From Porticoccaceae bacterium (GTDB lineage Bacteria; Pseudomonadota; Gammaproteobacteria; Pseudomonadales; Porticoccaceae): a stretch of DNA of 11,161 nucleotides. Where the stretch lies: assembly GCA_030741175.1 (NCBI GenBank), contig JASLVT010000025.1, positions 1 through 11,161 on the forward strand, read 5' to 3'. Both the position numbers and the translations under genes were made by a program. The notes beneath the pieces were generated by a model. It searched no databases. It was given only the letters and a program-made list of their open reading frames with translations, and was not told the origin of the DNA. Below, one piece after another: positions 1 through 8,973 of this stretch (position 1 is its first letter; each line of letters begins with the position of its first letter).

Positions 1-575
1 GCCAATGGCGCCAGATCGCCATCCATACTAAAGACACCATCAGTCACAATCAGCTTGCGGTCAGCTGCATTGAAGCTCAACTGCGATTGTAAATGCTCGA
101 TGTTGTTGTGCTTGTAGCGCTTAAACATCGCGCGACTAAGGCGACCGCCATCAATCAGCGAGGCATGATTTAACTGATCTTGAAGTACCAGATCATGGCG
201 ACCGACGAGTGCGTTAATAATGCCCATATTGGCCATATATCCGGTACTAAATAACAGCGCTCTGGGCCGTCCAGTAAACTCTGCTAATTGTTCTTCTAAT
301 TGTTGGTGCGCGGCACTGTGGCCGCTGATTAGATGGGAAGCACCGCTACCAGTACCATAGGTATCAGCACCCGCTTGCAACGCTTTGGCGATACTTTTAT
401 GTCCGGCAAGGCCGAGATAGTCATTGCTACAAAAGTTAATCAGCGACTGTCCGTCTATTTGTAAAACAGACCCACAGCCAGACTCAACCGTCCGGCGCTG
501 ACGATACAGAAACTGTTGCTGACGCTGATCAAGCTGTGCCTGAAGAGTAGCGTCCATTGTTGTCATCGCGGTCAT
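1..575 (-). CDS. bioF: 8-amino-7-oxononanoate synthase, N-terminal part (gene runs off the left edge)
   Basis: This is a PLP-dependent enzyme that condenses pimeloyl-ACP (or pimeloyl-CoA) with L-alanine to give 8-amino-7-oxononanoate, the first committed step of biotin ring assembly in the cytoplasm. About 191 residues are visible. They include the substrate-loop motif GTGSGASHLISG (about 74-85), FSTGYMAN (109-116), LNHASLIDG with the histidine that stacks on PLP (His137), and TDGVFSMDGD (178-187). The Schiff-base lysine lies beyond the window edge. The start chosen at 575 makes a TGATG overlap with the bioB stop, which suggests translational coupling. Two more in-frame ATGs at 566 and 557 could also serve, and none has a clear Shine-Dalgarno sequence. 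It should share the BirA-controlled bioB promoter. The family is certain; only the start is open. Confidence 0.96.
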   Translation of the reverse strand, partial: MTAMTTMDATLQAQLDQRQQQFLYRQRRTVESGCGSVLQIDGQSLINFCSNDYLGLAGHKSIAKALQAGADTYGTGSGASHLISGHSAAHQQLEEQLAEFTGRPRALLFSTGYMANMGIINALVGRHDLVLQDQLNHASLIDGGRLSRAMFKRYKHNNIEHLQSQLSFNAADRKLIVTDGVFSMDGDLAPL

Positions 576-1630
576 CAGCTAGCGCGGTAGAATAGCGCGT
601 CGTTTTTATGCTCGTTAATCGCGCGATGTAAGTCGTCTTCCTGTTGCTGACTGGTTTTTTCAACTTGGTATTGTTCAGGCTGAATACCCAAGCGTTCCAG
701 CAATTGCATATCAGTATTGGCTTTGGGGTTGGACGTAGTAAGCAATTTATCGCAGTAAAAAATAGAATTTGCACCCGCCATAAATGCCATGGCTTGCATC
801 TGCTCATTCATCTCTTCACGCCCTGCCGATAAACGCACATAGGACTTAGGCATCATGATACGAGCCACGGCAATGGTGCGAATAAACTCAAAGGGATCTA
901 AATCGGCTTGCTCAGCCATTGGCGTGCCCGCCACTTTCACCAACATATTGATCGGCACAGATTCCGGATGTACTGGCAAGTTTGCCAATGCCATCAATAA
1001 ACCGGCGCGATCTTTTTGCTCTTCACCCATACCAACAATTCCGCCGGCACAGACTTTCATTCCGGCATTGCGCACATTGGCCAATGTGTTGAGTCGGTCC
1101 TGATAGGTCCTAGTGGTAATCACCTCACCGTAGAATTCTTCAGAGGTATCTAGGTTATGGTTATAGTAATCTAAGCCGGCTTCGGCCAACTTTTCCGATT
1201 GCGATTCACTAAGCATGCCCAGTGTCATGCAAGTTTCGAGACCCAGCGCCTTTACCTGACGCACCATTTCCGCCACCGCGGGAATATCTCGATCATGGGG
1301 AGAGCGCCATGCAGCACCCATGCAGAAGCGGCTTGAGCCACTGGCTTTGGCTACTTTAGCTGCTTCAATCACTTGCTGAATTTGCAGTAATTTTTCTTTT
1401 TCCAACCCAGTGTCATAGCGGGCACTCTGAGGACAGTATTTGCAGTCCTCAGGGCAGGCACCCGTCTTAATACTTAACAATGTGCTGAGTTGTACCTGAT
1501 TGGGATCAAAGTGCTGGCGATGCACGACCTGAGCGTCGAACAACAGATCATTAAAAGGCTGATTAAATAGACTGAGAACTTGTTCACGAGTCCAATCGTG
1601 ACGTACTGCCGATCCATCTTGGGCTGACAT
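575..1630 (-). CDS. bioB: Biotin synthase (radical SAM)
   Basis: Biotin synthase inserts sulfur into dethiobiotin, the last step of biotin synthesis. The 351-residue length is normal. The radical-SAM motif CPEDCKYC supplies the [4Fe-4S] ligands Cys59, Cys63 and Cys66. Ligands for the sulfur-donating [2Fe-2S] cluster are present as Cys103 (FCMGAAWR), Cys134 (CMTLG), Cys194 (CAGGI) and Arg266 (RLSAGRE). All sit six residues later than in the E. coli enzyme, so nothing catalytic is missing. The ATG at 1630-1628 has a GGAG seven bases upstream (1641-1638). It is the first gene of the operon, followed by bioF with a one-base overlap. A sigma-70 promoter and a BirA operator lie immediately upstream, so repression by BirA with biotinyl-AMP is expected. 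Confidence 0.98.
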   Translation of the reverse strand: MSAQDGSAVRHDWTREQVLSLFNQPFNDLLFDAQVVHRQHFDPNQVQLSTLLSIKTGACPEDCKYCPQSARYDTGLEKEKLLQIQQVIEAAKVAKASGSSRFCMGAAWRSPHDRDIPAVAEMVRQVKALGLETCMTLGMLSESQSEKLAEAGLDYYNHNLDTSEEFYGEVITTRTYQDRLNTLANVRNAGMKVCAGGIVGMGEEQKDRAGLLMALANLPVHPESVPINMLVKVAGTPMAEQADLDPFEFIRTIAVARIMMPKSYVRLSAGREEMNEQMQAMAFMAGANSIFYCDKLLTTSNPKANTDMQLLERLGIQPEQYQVEKTSQQQEDDLHRAINEHKNDALFYRAS

Positions 1631-1665
1631 GGTCTAACTCCGATAATTCCTAGGCTGAGTCGCAA

Positions 1666-1693
1666 ATGATAAGCCCGGAACTAGAGCTGTCAA
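1666..1693 (-). promoter_or_regulatory. Sigma-70 promoter of bioB
   Basis: On the minus strand a perfect -35 TTGACA (1693-1688) is followed after 16 bases by a -10 TATCAT (1671-1666), five of six to consensus. Transcription would start near 1659, giving a leader of about 30 nt before the bioB ATG at 1630. The -35 lies inside one half of the BirA operator, so a bound repressor would block RNA polymerase. This is a prediction from sequence only. Confidence 0.75.
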
Positions 1694-1719
1694 CTTAATT
1701 TTATTTATTTGGTTAACAA
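1687..1719. promoter_or_regulatory. BirA (biotin repressor) operator
   Basis: On the minus strand the half-site TTGTTAACC (1719-1711) is followed by a 15-base AT-rich spacer and then AGTTGACAG (1695-1687). This fits the proteobacterial BirA operator form, TTGTAAACC and its inverse separated by 14-16 bases. The left half is near consensus; the right half differs at several positions, apparently because it also carries the -35 TTGACA. Its place directly before bioB supports the assignment. Confidence 0.8.
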
Positions 1720-1765
1720 ATAATCATAGCCTTGGATCATTATCTATAGCCAACGATTACCTACT

Positions 1766-3889
1766 TTATGATAGAGCTACAATTTTCACCGGCACACCAT
1801 TGAGTGCAGCATTACCACTGGCTCGATCCATCAATCGCTCATCCGTAAGGTCATTACAGCTTACCCCATCCTGCTCAGAGGCTATATTGAGACTGACACC
1901 ATCGCGCTTATGCCCCCAACCATGGGGCAAACTGACCACGCCGGGCATAACCTCATCACTGGCAAGCACCTGAGTTTGTACGGCACCGATCCGAGATTGA
2001 ATTTTCACCTGAGCATTATTCTCTAGGCCATGCTTGACTAGATCATCGGGGTGCATCAAAAGCTGCCATCTGGGTTTACCTTTGACCAAGCGATGGGAGT
2101 TATGCATCCAAGAATTGTTACAGCGGATATGACGGCGACCAATCAGCAACATTTCATCGGGCTCTGTCAGTTGCTCGGTTGCTGCAAGTCGAGCAATATC
2201 CTCAGTGATAAAATCAGCGATTAATCGAATCTTGCCATCCTCGGTGCACAACCTGTCTGCCAAACTCGGCTGCAATGGGCCTATGTCCAAACCGTGAGGA
2301 TGCTGTTTAATTTTATCTAATGTCAGCGCCAGCGGATGACCTGCAGCCGCACTGTAGGGCCCACGTTGTATACCAAAATCAATCAGCTGATCTGGTGATG
2401 GCAATGGTTTGATATCAAGGCCTTTGCGAGCAGCAATTGCCAACCCCAAATCATTAAAAATCTGCCAATCATGCTTGGCACCCGATATTGGCTCAAACAC
2501 CGCATCATTGAAGCGAGTGGTGTTATGCACTGCCAAACGCAAAAAGGCCAAATCGTAATGATCATGTTCCAGCGCACTAGTTGGAGGCAAAATAATATCT
2601 GCATGCTGTGTGGTTTCATTGATATAAAAATCAACAGAGACCATAAAATCCAATCCAGCTAGCGCCTTATCCAGTTGCACACCATTGGGCGAGGACAACA
2701 CTGGATTGCCTGCTAAAGTAACCAATGCGCGAATTTGCCCTTCACCCTCGGTTAGCATTTCTTCAGCCATTACCGTGGCCGGTAATTCACCACCAAATTC
2801 GGGCAGCCCACTGACACGGCTGTGAAATGCGGCAAAATGACCTGCGCCTGATTCTCCTGGTTGGATATAACCGAAGGCAGGAGACGGTAACATCATACCC
2901 CCACGCACATCCATGGAATGGGTGAGAATATTGATCATCTGAATCGCCCATTGGCACAATGTTCCGTGAACCTGTACCGAGACGCCCATACGACCATAAC
3001 AGACGGCACCCTCAATATTGGCCATATCTCTGGCTAGCTGACGAATCTGTTCGGCAGCAATACCCGTTCTCTGTTCGGCTAACTCTGGAGTAAAAGGCTG
3101 GCAGGCCTCATGAAGATCCTCTAGGCCAATTAACAGATCACTGAGATGGCCAGTATTGACTAAATCTTCATCAAATAATGTGTTGAGCATGGCCATCAGT
3201 AAATAAGCATCTGTGCCGGGTCGAATAAAAAGATGCTGATCAGCAACATTTGCGGTCTCTGTTCGCCGCGGATCAATAACGACAAAACGACCGCCACGCT
3301 CTTGTATGGCCTTCAATCGTTTGGGTATATCCGGCGATGTCATAATGCTGCCATTGGATGCGAGCGGATTACCGCCAATAATCAGCATGTAGTTACAATG
3401 ATCTATATCGGGAACCGGTATCAGTGATTGATGGCCATAGAGACTATAAGACGTCAGATGATGTGGTAATTGATCGAGACTGGTCGCTGAAAAATGCACT
3501 TTGGTTTGTAGCGCTTTACGCAGGACATTGGCATGGGTCATGCTGCCATAGTTGTGCACATTGGGATTACCGGCATAAAAGGCAACAGCATTGGGCCCAT
3601 GCTGCTCTTGCACCGCAACCAGTTTCTCGGCAACCCTATCAAATGCCTCATCCCAGCTGATCTGAACCCAGCTATCCCCCTGCTTCGCCACCGGAAGGCG
3701 CAGACGGTCTGGATCTGTATAAATATCCTCCATCGCCGTGCCCTTGGGACAGATATAGCCGCGACTCAAAGGGTCATTCTTATCACCTTTAATCGACAGC
3801 ACTTGATCTCCCTGAGTCTTGATTTCAAGACCACAGATAGCTTCACAAAGATTGCAGGCACGGTAATGGGTTTTGATATCAGCGGGCAT
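1766..3889 (-). CDS. Molybdopterin-dependent oxidoreductase of the formate dehydrogenase/DMSO reductase superfamily, substrate unknown
   Basis: This 707-residue protein is a bis-MGD molybdenum or tungsten enzyme. The N-terminal Fe4S4 domain has Cys12, Cys15, Cys19 and Cys47 (C-x2-C-x3-C-x27-C), followed by the conserved lysine of CPKG. The catalytic molybdopterin domain covers about 60-480, with GGNPLASNG (172-180) and DPRRTETA among the cofactor-binding loops. The C-terminal dinucleotide-binding domain starts near 590 (CNNSWMHN) and includes SLPHGWGH. By eye, Asp139 in TSLDQLP falls where formate dehydrogenase H has selenocysteine (U-H-A-P against D-Q-L-P), so the metal ligand may be aspartate. 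There is no twin-arginine signal and no membrane segment, so it is probably cytoplasmic. The ATG at 3889 has GAGAG upstream. No partner subunit or cofactor gene is adjacent. It lies 95 bp after proB on the same strand. The family is sure; the reaction is not known. Confidence 0.93.
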   Translation of the reverse strand: MPADIKTHYRACNLCEAICGLEIKTQGDQVLSIKGDKNDPLSRGYICPKGTAMEDIYTDPDRLRLPVAKQGDSWVQISWDEAFDRVAEKLVAVQEQHGPNAVAFYAGNPNVHNYGSMTHANVLRKALQTKVHFSATSLDQLPHHLTSYSLYGHQSLIPVPDIDHCNYMLIIGGNPLASNGSIMTSPDIPKRLKAIQERGGRFVVIDPRRTETANVADQHLFIRPGTDAYLLMAMLNTLFDEDLVNTGHLSDLLIGLEDLHEACQPFTPELAEQRTGIAAEQIRQLARDMANIEGAVCYGRMGVSVQVHGTLCQWAIQMINILTHSMDVRGGMMLPSPAFGYIQPGESGAGHFAAFHSRVSGLPEFGGELPATVMAEEMLTEGEGQIRALVTLAGNPVLSSPNGVQLDKALAGLDFMVSVDFYINETTQHADIILPPTSALEHDHYDLAFLRLAVHNTTRFNDAVFEPISGAKHDWQIFNDLGLAIAARKGLDIKPLPSPDQLIDFGIQRGPYSAAAGHPLALTLDKIKQHPHGLDIGPLQPSLADRLCTEDGKIRLIADFITEDIARLAATEQLTEPDEMLLIGRRHIRCNNSWMHNSHRLVKGKPRWQLLMHPDDLVKHGLENNAQVKIQSRIGAVQTQVLASDEVMPGVVSLPHGWGHKRDGVSLNIASEQDGVSCNDLTDERLMDRASGNAALNGVPVKIVALS

Positions 3890-3946
3890 CTTCTACTCTC
3901 CGGTATTTAGTTGCGCCTTTTATAGTAACTGAATTGACAATAGATT

Positions 3947-3970
3947 AGCTGCCAAATTTTGTGGCTAGCT
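3947..3970. other. Short inverted repeat between proB and the molybdoenzyme gene
   Basis: AGCTGCCA (3947-3954) and TGGCTAGCT (3962-3970) can pair as an eight-base-pair stem with one bulged base around a seven-base loop. It begins 15 bases beyond the proB stop in the direction of transcription. There is no T-tract after it on the minus strand, so it is not a typical intrinsic terminator. It could be a 3'-end processing or pausing structure, or chance. Confidence 0.3.
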
Positions 3971-3984
3971 GGTACTGCAAAACT

Positions 3985-5109
3985 CTATGAGCTCACCACC
4001 AGATTATCACGATGGATTAATTCATCATCCTCGCGGTAACCGAGGATCTCTGAGATAGATTCCGTGCTTCGACCTTTGATGAGATCAGCTTCATCGGAAC
4101 TATAATTTACCAGTCCGCGCGCTATCTCATTACCTTCCGCGTCGACGCAGCTAACCAACTCGCCACGGGTAAAGGTTCCATCCACGGCACTCACCCCCAC
4201 AGCCAGTAGACTGCTGCCCTGTTTGGTCAACACGTTGACAGCACCCTGATCCAGTACCAGCTTGCCCTTTATTTGTAGCTGCCCTGCCAGCCACTGCTTG
4301 CGCGCCGCTATGGGTTTTTGCGAGGCCTGCAACAATGTACCCACCGAATCGCCCGCCGCCACCTGTTGCAGAATATTCTGATTACGACCGCCGGCAATCA
4401 CCGTATTACAACCTGATCGAGCCGCAAGTCTGGCAGCCTGTAACTTAGTCACCATGCCACCGCGACCCAATGTCCCCGCGCTACCGCTAGCCAAAGCATC
4501 GAGATCAGAGTCATTGGCCATGGCCTCAGAAATAAGCTTTGCATCTGGATTAGTATCTGGGTTAGCGTCAAATAGGCCATCTTTGTCGGTAAGAATCACC
4601 AACAGTTCCGCATCGACTAAATTGGCAACAAGAGCCGCCAAGCTATCGTTATCACCAAAACGAATTTCATCGGTAACCACAGTGTCATTCTCATTAACGA
4701 CAGGCACCACTCCCAAGCTCAATAGGGTCTGCAACACACCTCGGGCGTTGAGATAACGTTGACGATTCGCCATATCATCATGGTCAAGTAGAATTTGTGC
4801 GGTATGCCGTTCGAAGCGCATAAAGCTGCTTTCATAGGCTTGAATCAAGCCCATCTGCCCCACTGCCGCCGCGGCTTGTAGTTCATGAATACTTTCAGGT
4901 CGCGTTTTCAAACCCAGACGGGCAATGCCCTCAGCAATAGCACCAGAGGAAACCAGAATCACCTCATTCCCCCGCGCCATTAAATCGGCAATCTGCTCGA
5001 CCCAACTATCGATGGCCTTGCGATCTAAACCAGCGCCATCATTCGTCAATAGGGCACTGCCAATCTTAATAACCCAACGCTTGGCTTGTTTGGCAATTGT
5101 TCTGCTCAT
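3985..5109 (-). CDS. proB: Glutamate 5-kinase (with PUA domain)
   Basis: It phosphorylates L-glutamate to glutamyl 5-phosphate, the first and feedback-controlled step of proline synthesis. The 374-residue length fits the long bacterial form. The amino-acid-kinase domain (about 8-260) shows the phosphate-binding KIGSALL (15-21), VSSGAIAEG (53-61), the glutamate-site NENDTV (139-144), FGDND (151-155) and the nucleotide-loop [12 protein letters not shown] (215-226). A C-terminal PUA domain (about 280-360) runs from [10 protein letters not shown] to LIKGRST. It follows obgE by 37 bases on the same strand, with AAGG close before the ATG, so the two are probably co-transcribed, as is common in gammaproteobacteria. 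proA is not in the window. Confidence 0.98.
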   Translation of the reverse strand: MSRTIAKQAKRWVIKIGSALLTNDGAGLDRKAIDSWVEQIADLMARGNEVILVSSGAIAEGIARLGLKTRPESIHELQAAAAVGQMGLIQAYESSFMRFERHTAQILLDHDDMANRQRYLNARGVLQTLLSLGVVPVVNENDTVVTDEIRFGDNDSLAALVANLVDAELLVILTDKDGLFDANPDTNPDAKLISEAMANDSDLDALASGSAGTLGRGGMVTKLQAARLAARSGCNTVIAGGRNQNILQQVAAGDSVGTLLQASQKPIAARKQWLAGQLQIKGKLVLDQGAVNVLTKQGSSLLAVGVSAVDGTFTRGELVSCVDAEGNEIARGLVNYSSDEADLIKGRSTESISEILGYREDDELIHRDNLVVSS

Positions 5110-5146
5110 GACCTTTTTATCTCACTCATAGCTCGTTATGCGCCAC

Positions 5147-6355
<1,209 letters not shown>

Positions 6356-6405
6356 TTACCGTTGCCACTGGTGTCTGTCATTTGGGGTTTAAAAATACCC
6401 GCCCA

Positions 6406-6435
6406 CAAAAAAAGCCCCGCGAAGGGGCTTTTTTT
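6406..6435. terminator. Intrinsic terminator after rpmA
   Basis: A six-base-pair stem, AGCCCC (6413-6418) with GGGGCT (6424-6429), encloses a five-base loop. On the minus strand the stem is followed by an uninterrupted run of eight T (6413-6406), beginning about 20 bases past the rpmA stop. The plus strand also has a T run (6429-6435), so it could work in both directions, although no plus-strand gene reads into it. It should end most rplU-rpmA transcripts before obgE. Confidence 0.88.
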
Positions 6436-6450
6436 ATCGAAGGGCCGTGT

Positions 6451-6708
6451 TTACGCGGAGACCACTTCTGCGTATTTGCGGTTTTGCGGGCCTTTCTGCA
6501 CAAACTGTACCGTACCAGTCGCAGTGGCAAACAAAGTGTGATCTTTACCAATACCAACATTATCCCCAGGGTGAACCTTGGTTCCACGCTGACGAACAAT
6601 AATGCCACCGGCATTGATTGACTGGCCGCCGTACACTTTAACGCCTAGGCGTTTACTCTCTGAGTCGCGACCGTTTCTAGTACTACCACCAGCTTTTTTA
6701 TGAGCCAT
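6451..6708 (-). CDS. rpmA: 50S ribosomal protein L27
   Basis: L27 is a small basic protein of the large ribosomal subunit whose N-terminus reaches towards the peptidyl-transferase centre. It has 85 residues, the normal length. The diagnostic start is [16 protein letters not shown], followed by [22 protein letters not shown] and [16 protein letters not shown]. The N-terminus starts directly at the mature-type sequence, without the cleavable extension known from Firmicutes. The ATG at 6708 has a good GAGG eight bases upstream. It lies 18 bases after rplU in the same transcript, and the terminator follows within about 20 bases. Confidence 0.98.
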   Translation of the reverse strand: MAHKKAGGSTRNGRDSESKRLGVKVYGGQSINAGGIIVRQRGTKVHPGDNVGIGKDHTLFATATGTVQFVQKGPQNRKYAEVVSA

Positions 6709-6726
6709 TGCTATATCCTCTACGAA

Positions 6727-7041
6727 TTATCCGGCGTTGATGCCAGTAATTTTAACTTCTGTGTACCACTGTCTGTGGCCCTGTTGCGTGCGTGAGTGCT
6801 TGCGACGACGAAATTTAATAATATTTACTTTTTCACCGCGGCCGTGAGAGATAACCTCAGCAGTCACTTTGCCACCTTTTACCAAAGGCGCACCAATCTT
6901 GACTTTGGCGCCTTCGCCAACCATCAAGACTTCTTCAAAATCGATGTTGTCACCAGTGGCTACATCCAATTTTTCAAGACGAAGAGTTTCACCCTCAACG
7001 ACTCGATGCTGTTTACCGCCACTTTTGATCACTGCGTACAT
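6727..7041 (-). CDS. rplU: 50S ribosomal protein L21
   Basis: L21 is a 23S rRNA-binding protein of the large subunit. It has 104 residues from the chosen start, the usual length, beginning [14 protein letters not shown] and ending with the basic [16 protein letters not shown] and a short tail. The reading frame is open further upstream to an ATG at 7080, but the ATG at 7041 is preferred. It has GGAG six bases upstream and begins at the universally conserved N-terminus, while the extra 13 residues match nothing known in the family. It is the first gene of the rplU-rpmA operon, with a promoter about 100 bases upstream and a leader containing a repeated motif. Confidence 0.98.
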   Translation of the reverse strand: MYAVIKSGGKQHRVVEGETLRLEKLDVATGDNIDFEEVLMVGEGAKVKIGAPLVKGGKVTAEVISHGRGEKVNIIKFRRRKHSRTQQGHRQWYTEVKITGINAG

Positions 7042-7143
7042 GTTCTGCTCCAAATTTAGGGTGGCCAAAACAAGTTCCAAGACAAGTCATAGTGGCCAAG
7101 TTCCGTCGCTTACTATCCTGAGGTGTTTAGCCTCTGCGAGAGG
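7042..7143 (-). promoter_or_regulatory. Leader of the rplU-rpmA mRNA with a repeated motif
   Basis: About 100 nt separate the predicted transcription start from the rplU ATG, long for a simple leader. On the mRNA strand the motif GGAACTTG plus GGCCAC occurs twice: 7104-7092 (GGAACTTGGCCAC) and 7078-7061 (GGAACTTG-TTTT-GGCCAC). A third, shorter ACTTG lies between them (7087-7083). The second copy ends about 10 bases before the Shine-Dalgarno GGAG. A role in autogenous control by L21 is possible, but only the repeats are actually seen. Confidence 0.4.
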
Positions 7144-7149
7144 GCGGCA

Positions 7150-7178
7150 ATTCTAATGGAACACCCCAATGTTAGCAA
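7150..7178 (-). promoter_or_regulatory. Sigma-70 promoter of rplU-rpmA
   Basis: On the minus strand -35 TTGCTA (7178-7173), a 17-base spacer and -10 TAGAAT (7155-7150, five of six to consensus) predict a start near 7143. The bases after the -10 are GC-rich (TTGCCGCCCTC), as in the discriminators of promoters repressed by ppGpp during the stringent response, which fits a ribosomal protein operon. The rest of the 212-base gap to pgeF, 7179-7253, shows no gene and no clear terminator for pgeF. Confidence 0.65.
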
Positions 7179-7253
7179 GTGTTTAAACGGCAAATAGTTG
7201 CGTCTACAAATGCCTTTGAACAAATGAGCTATAAGCCAGTATAACTAGGCAAA

Positions 7254-8009
7254 TCAATCATGGCTTGCCAACCAGATCAGTGAGGCAAAACGACCCGTCA
7301 CCGGCTGTCTGCGATAAGAATAAAAACGCTCTGGCATAGAATACACACAGTGGTCACCGCCATAGGTATCTCTCACGCCACAATTTGCCAATTCCGCACG
7401 TGCCAGCGCATAGAGATCGGCTCGATACTTGCCGTCAGACGCTGCCGTAAAGGCCGCTTCAATCTCCGCCCTATGTCGCTCATTTAGCGCTTTTTCAGTA
7501 AACCCCTGCAACACTTCAGGACCCACTTCAAAGGCCTCAGGGCCAATAGCGGGTCCCAGATAGGCCATAAGCTGATCTGAGGCTGAAAACGTCGCTACAG
7601 TATTGCGTAACACGCCATTACAGAGCCCGCGCCAACCAGCGTGAGCTGCTGCCACCTGTGTGCCTTGTTGATTGCATAGCAACACAGGCAGGCAGTCTGC
7701 AGTCATCACCACACAGGCTCGCCCGACTTGGTCACTGTAACTGGCATCTGCCGTAGGAGTGCCGGCGGCGGTTGGAGCATACTCAACATCAGTGCCATGC
7801 ACTTGTTCCAACCACAGAGGTTGCTCGGACAGGTTTAAGCTACTAACCAAACTTTGACGATTAGCCAAAACATCAGATGCTTTGTCGCCCACATGTAACC
7901 CTAGATTGTTATTGTCAAAAGGGGCTTGGCTACAGCCGCCGTGGCGCGTTGTGATGGCGGTCTTAACCGTCGCCGCTGCCGGCCAATCCGCTGGGAACCA
8001 ACTATCCAT
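7254..8009 (-). CDS. pgeF: Peptidoglycan editing factor PgeF (YfiH/LACC1 family)
   Basis: This family (formerly called multicopper or laccase-domain proteins) is zinc-bound. E. coli PgeF prevents misincorporation of serine for alanine in peptidoglycan precursors, and related proteins have purine nucleoside phosphorylase/adenosine deaminase activity. The 251-residue protein has the metal-site residues His71 (QVHGTD), Cys106 (TADCLPVLLC) and His123 (AAHAGWRG), plus an N-terminal TRHGGCS and LGLHVGD. Its ATG overlaps the end of rluD by eight bases (ATGGATAG), so translation is probably coupled. rluD followed by pgeF is a widely conserved pair, which supports the assignment. The usual next neighbour, clpB, is not here; rplU follows instead. 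Confidence 0.96.
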   Translation of the reverse strand: MDSWFPADWPAAATVKTAITTRHGGCSQAPFDNNNLGLHVGDKASDVLANRQSLVSSLNLSEQPLWLEQVHGTDVEYAPTAAGTPTADASYSDQVGRACVVMTADCLPVLLCNQQGTQVAAAHAGWRGLCNGVLRNTVATFSASDQLMAYLGPAIGPEAFEVGPEVLQGFTEKALNERHRAEIEAAFTAASDGKYRADLYALARAELANCGVRDTYGGDHCVYSMPERFYSYRRQPVTGRFASLIWLASHD

Positions 8010-8973
8010 CAGCCAATGCCTGTAATAAAGCCTGCATATCGTCGGGCAAATCCACAGACCAACTGTGCTGCACCCCAGTACTGGGGTGAATCAAGCCAAG
8101 GGCTCGAGCATGCAAAGCTTGGCGGCCAAATCCCTGAATAAAATCACGTAGGCCTTCAGAGGCGCCCTTGTGAATGCGAAAGCGACCCGCATAGGTATCA
8201 TCGCCAACAATCGGGAAACGCAGATGCGCCATATGCACCCGAATCTGGTGGGTGCGGCCGGTTTCTAAATTGAGTTGCACATGACTGTGCCCCTCAAAAG
8301 GCTGTAGTACAGAATAATGGGTACGCGCCTCTTTACCATCAGACACCACTGCCATCTTAGTCCGCTGTGTCGGATGACGGCCGATAGGCTGATCGACAGT
8401 GCCGCCACCCGTCATAACACCGCTGACAATCGCCTCATACTCACGCTTGACTGTTCTCGCCTGTAGCTGTGCGACCAGATTGGTGTGGGCCTGCAAGGTC
8501 TTCGCCACCACCATCAGACCGGTGGTATCCTTGTCGAGGCGATGCACAATACCGGCGCGAGGCACTGACTCTAGCTGCGGGCAATGGTAGAGCAGCCCAT
8601 TTAAAAGCGTGCCAGTACGATTACCCGCCGCCGGGTGCACAACCAAGTCGGCAGGCTTGTTTATAACGATAATACTGTCGTCCTCGTACAGTATATCGAG
8701 GGGGATATTTTCCGCCTGCCAATCCGCTTCTGGCTGCAATTGCACGTTGATACTGAGGGTCTCGCCACCGAGCAATTTTTGTTTCGGCGCGCGCTGTTCT
8801 CCATCGACGCGCAGCGCCCCCTCCTTGATCCATTGCTGCAATCTAGCCCTGGAGAAATCAGTGAACAAATCAGCGGCAATTTGATCCAAACGCCTACCGC
8901 AGAAGTCGGGCGCTACTGTGGCGGTCAGCTGGATTTTCTCGCCGCTGTTATTTTCACCTTTGGACTGGTTCAC
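8002..8973 (-). CDS. rluD: 23S rRNA pseudouridine synthase (1911/1915/1917)
   Basis: RluD converts three uridines in helix 69 of 23S rRNA to pseudouridine, which is needed for normal 50S assembly and translation termination. Its 323 residues comprise an N-terminal S4 RNA-binding domain (about 27-85, from RRLDQIAADLF), then the RluA-type catalytic domain with HRLDKDTTG (144-152, catalytic Asp147), NKPADLVVHPAAG (105-117) and GRTHQIRVHM. The start is GTG at 8973. An in-frame TAA lies immediately upstream, so no longer form is possible, and the S4 domain leaves little room for a later start. The ribosome-binding site is weak (GAG). It is divergent from bamD, an arrangement also found in enteric bacteria and pseudomonads. 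Related RluA/RluC enzymes are the alternative, but the neighbours favour RluD. Confidence 0.95.
   Translation of the reverse strand: MNQSKGENNSGEKIQLTATVAPDFCGRRLDQIAADLFTDFSRARLQQWIKEGALRVDGEQRAPKQKLLGGETLSINVQLQPEADWQAENIPLDILYEDDSIIVINKPADLVVHPAAGNRTGTLLNGLLYHCPQLESVPRAGIVHRLDKDTTGLMVVAKTLQAHTNLVAQLQARTVKREYEAIVSGVMTGGGTVDQPIGRHPTQRTKMAVVSDGKEARTHYSVLQPFEGHSHVQLNLETGRTHQIRVHMAHLRFPIVGDDTYAGRFRIHKGASEGLRDFIQGFGRQALHARALGLIHPSTGVQHSWSVDLPDDMQALLQALADG

Noticed and set aside
1720-1765. Second bio promoter upstream of the BirA operator (TTGGCT with TATGAT)
   Set aside because: The spacer would be 19 bases with a poor -35; the promoter at 1666-1693 is much better.
3533-3910. 125-residue plus-strand open frame
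   Set aside because: It lies opposite the conserved N-terminal part of the molybdoenzyme, has no recognisable family and no ribosome-binding site.
3890-3984. Promoter for the molybdoenzyme gene
   Set aside because: TATAAA is present at 3922-3917, but no -35 lies at a proper distance; the gene may be read from the obgE-proB transcript.
6378-6621. Overlapping open frames on both strands across the rpmA terminator
   Set aside because: They run through a strong terminator and antisense or out of frame to rpmA, with no family match.
7042-7080. Longer start of rplU at the ATG ending at 7080
   Set aside because: The added 13 residues do not belong to L21, and the ATG at 7041 has a good Shine-Dalgarno sequence and the conserved N-terminus.
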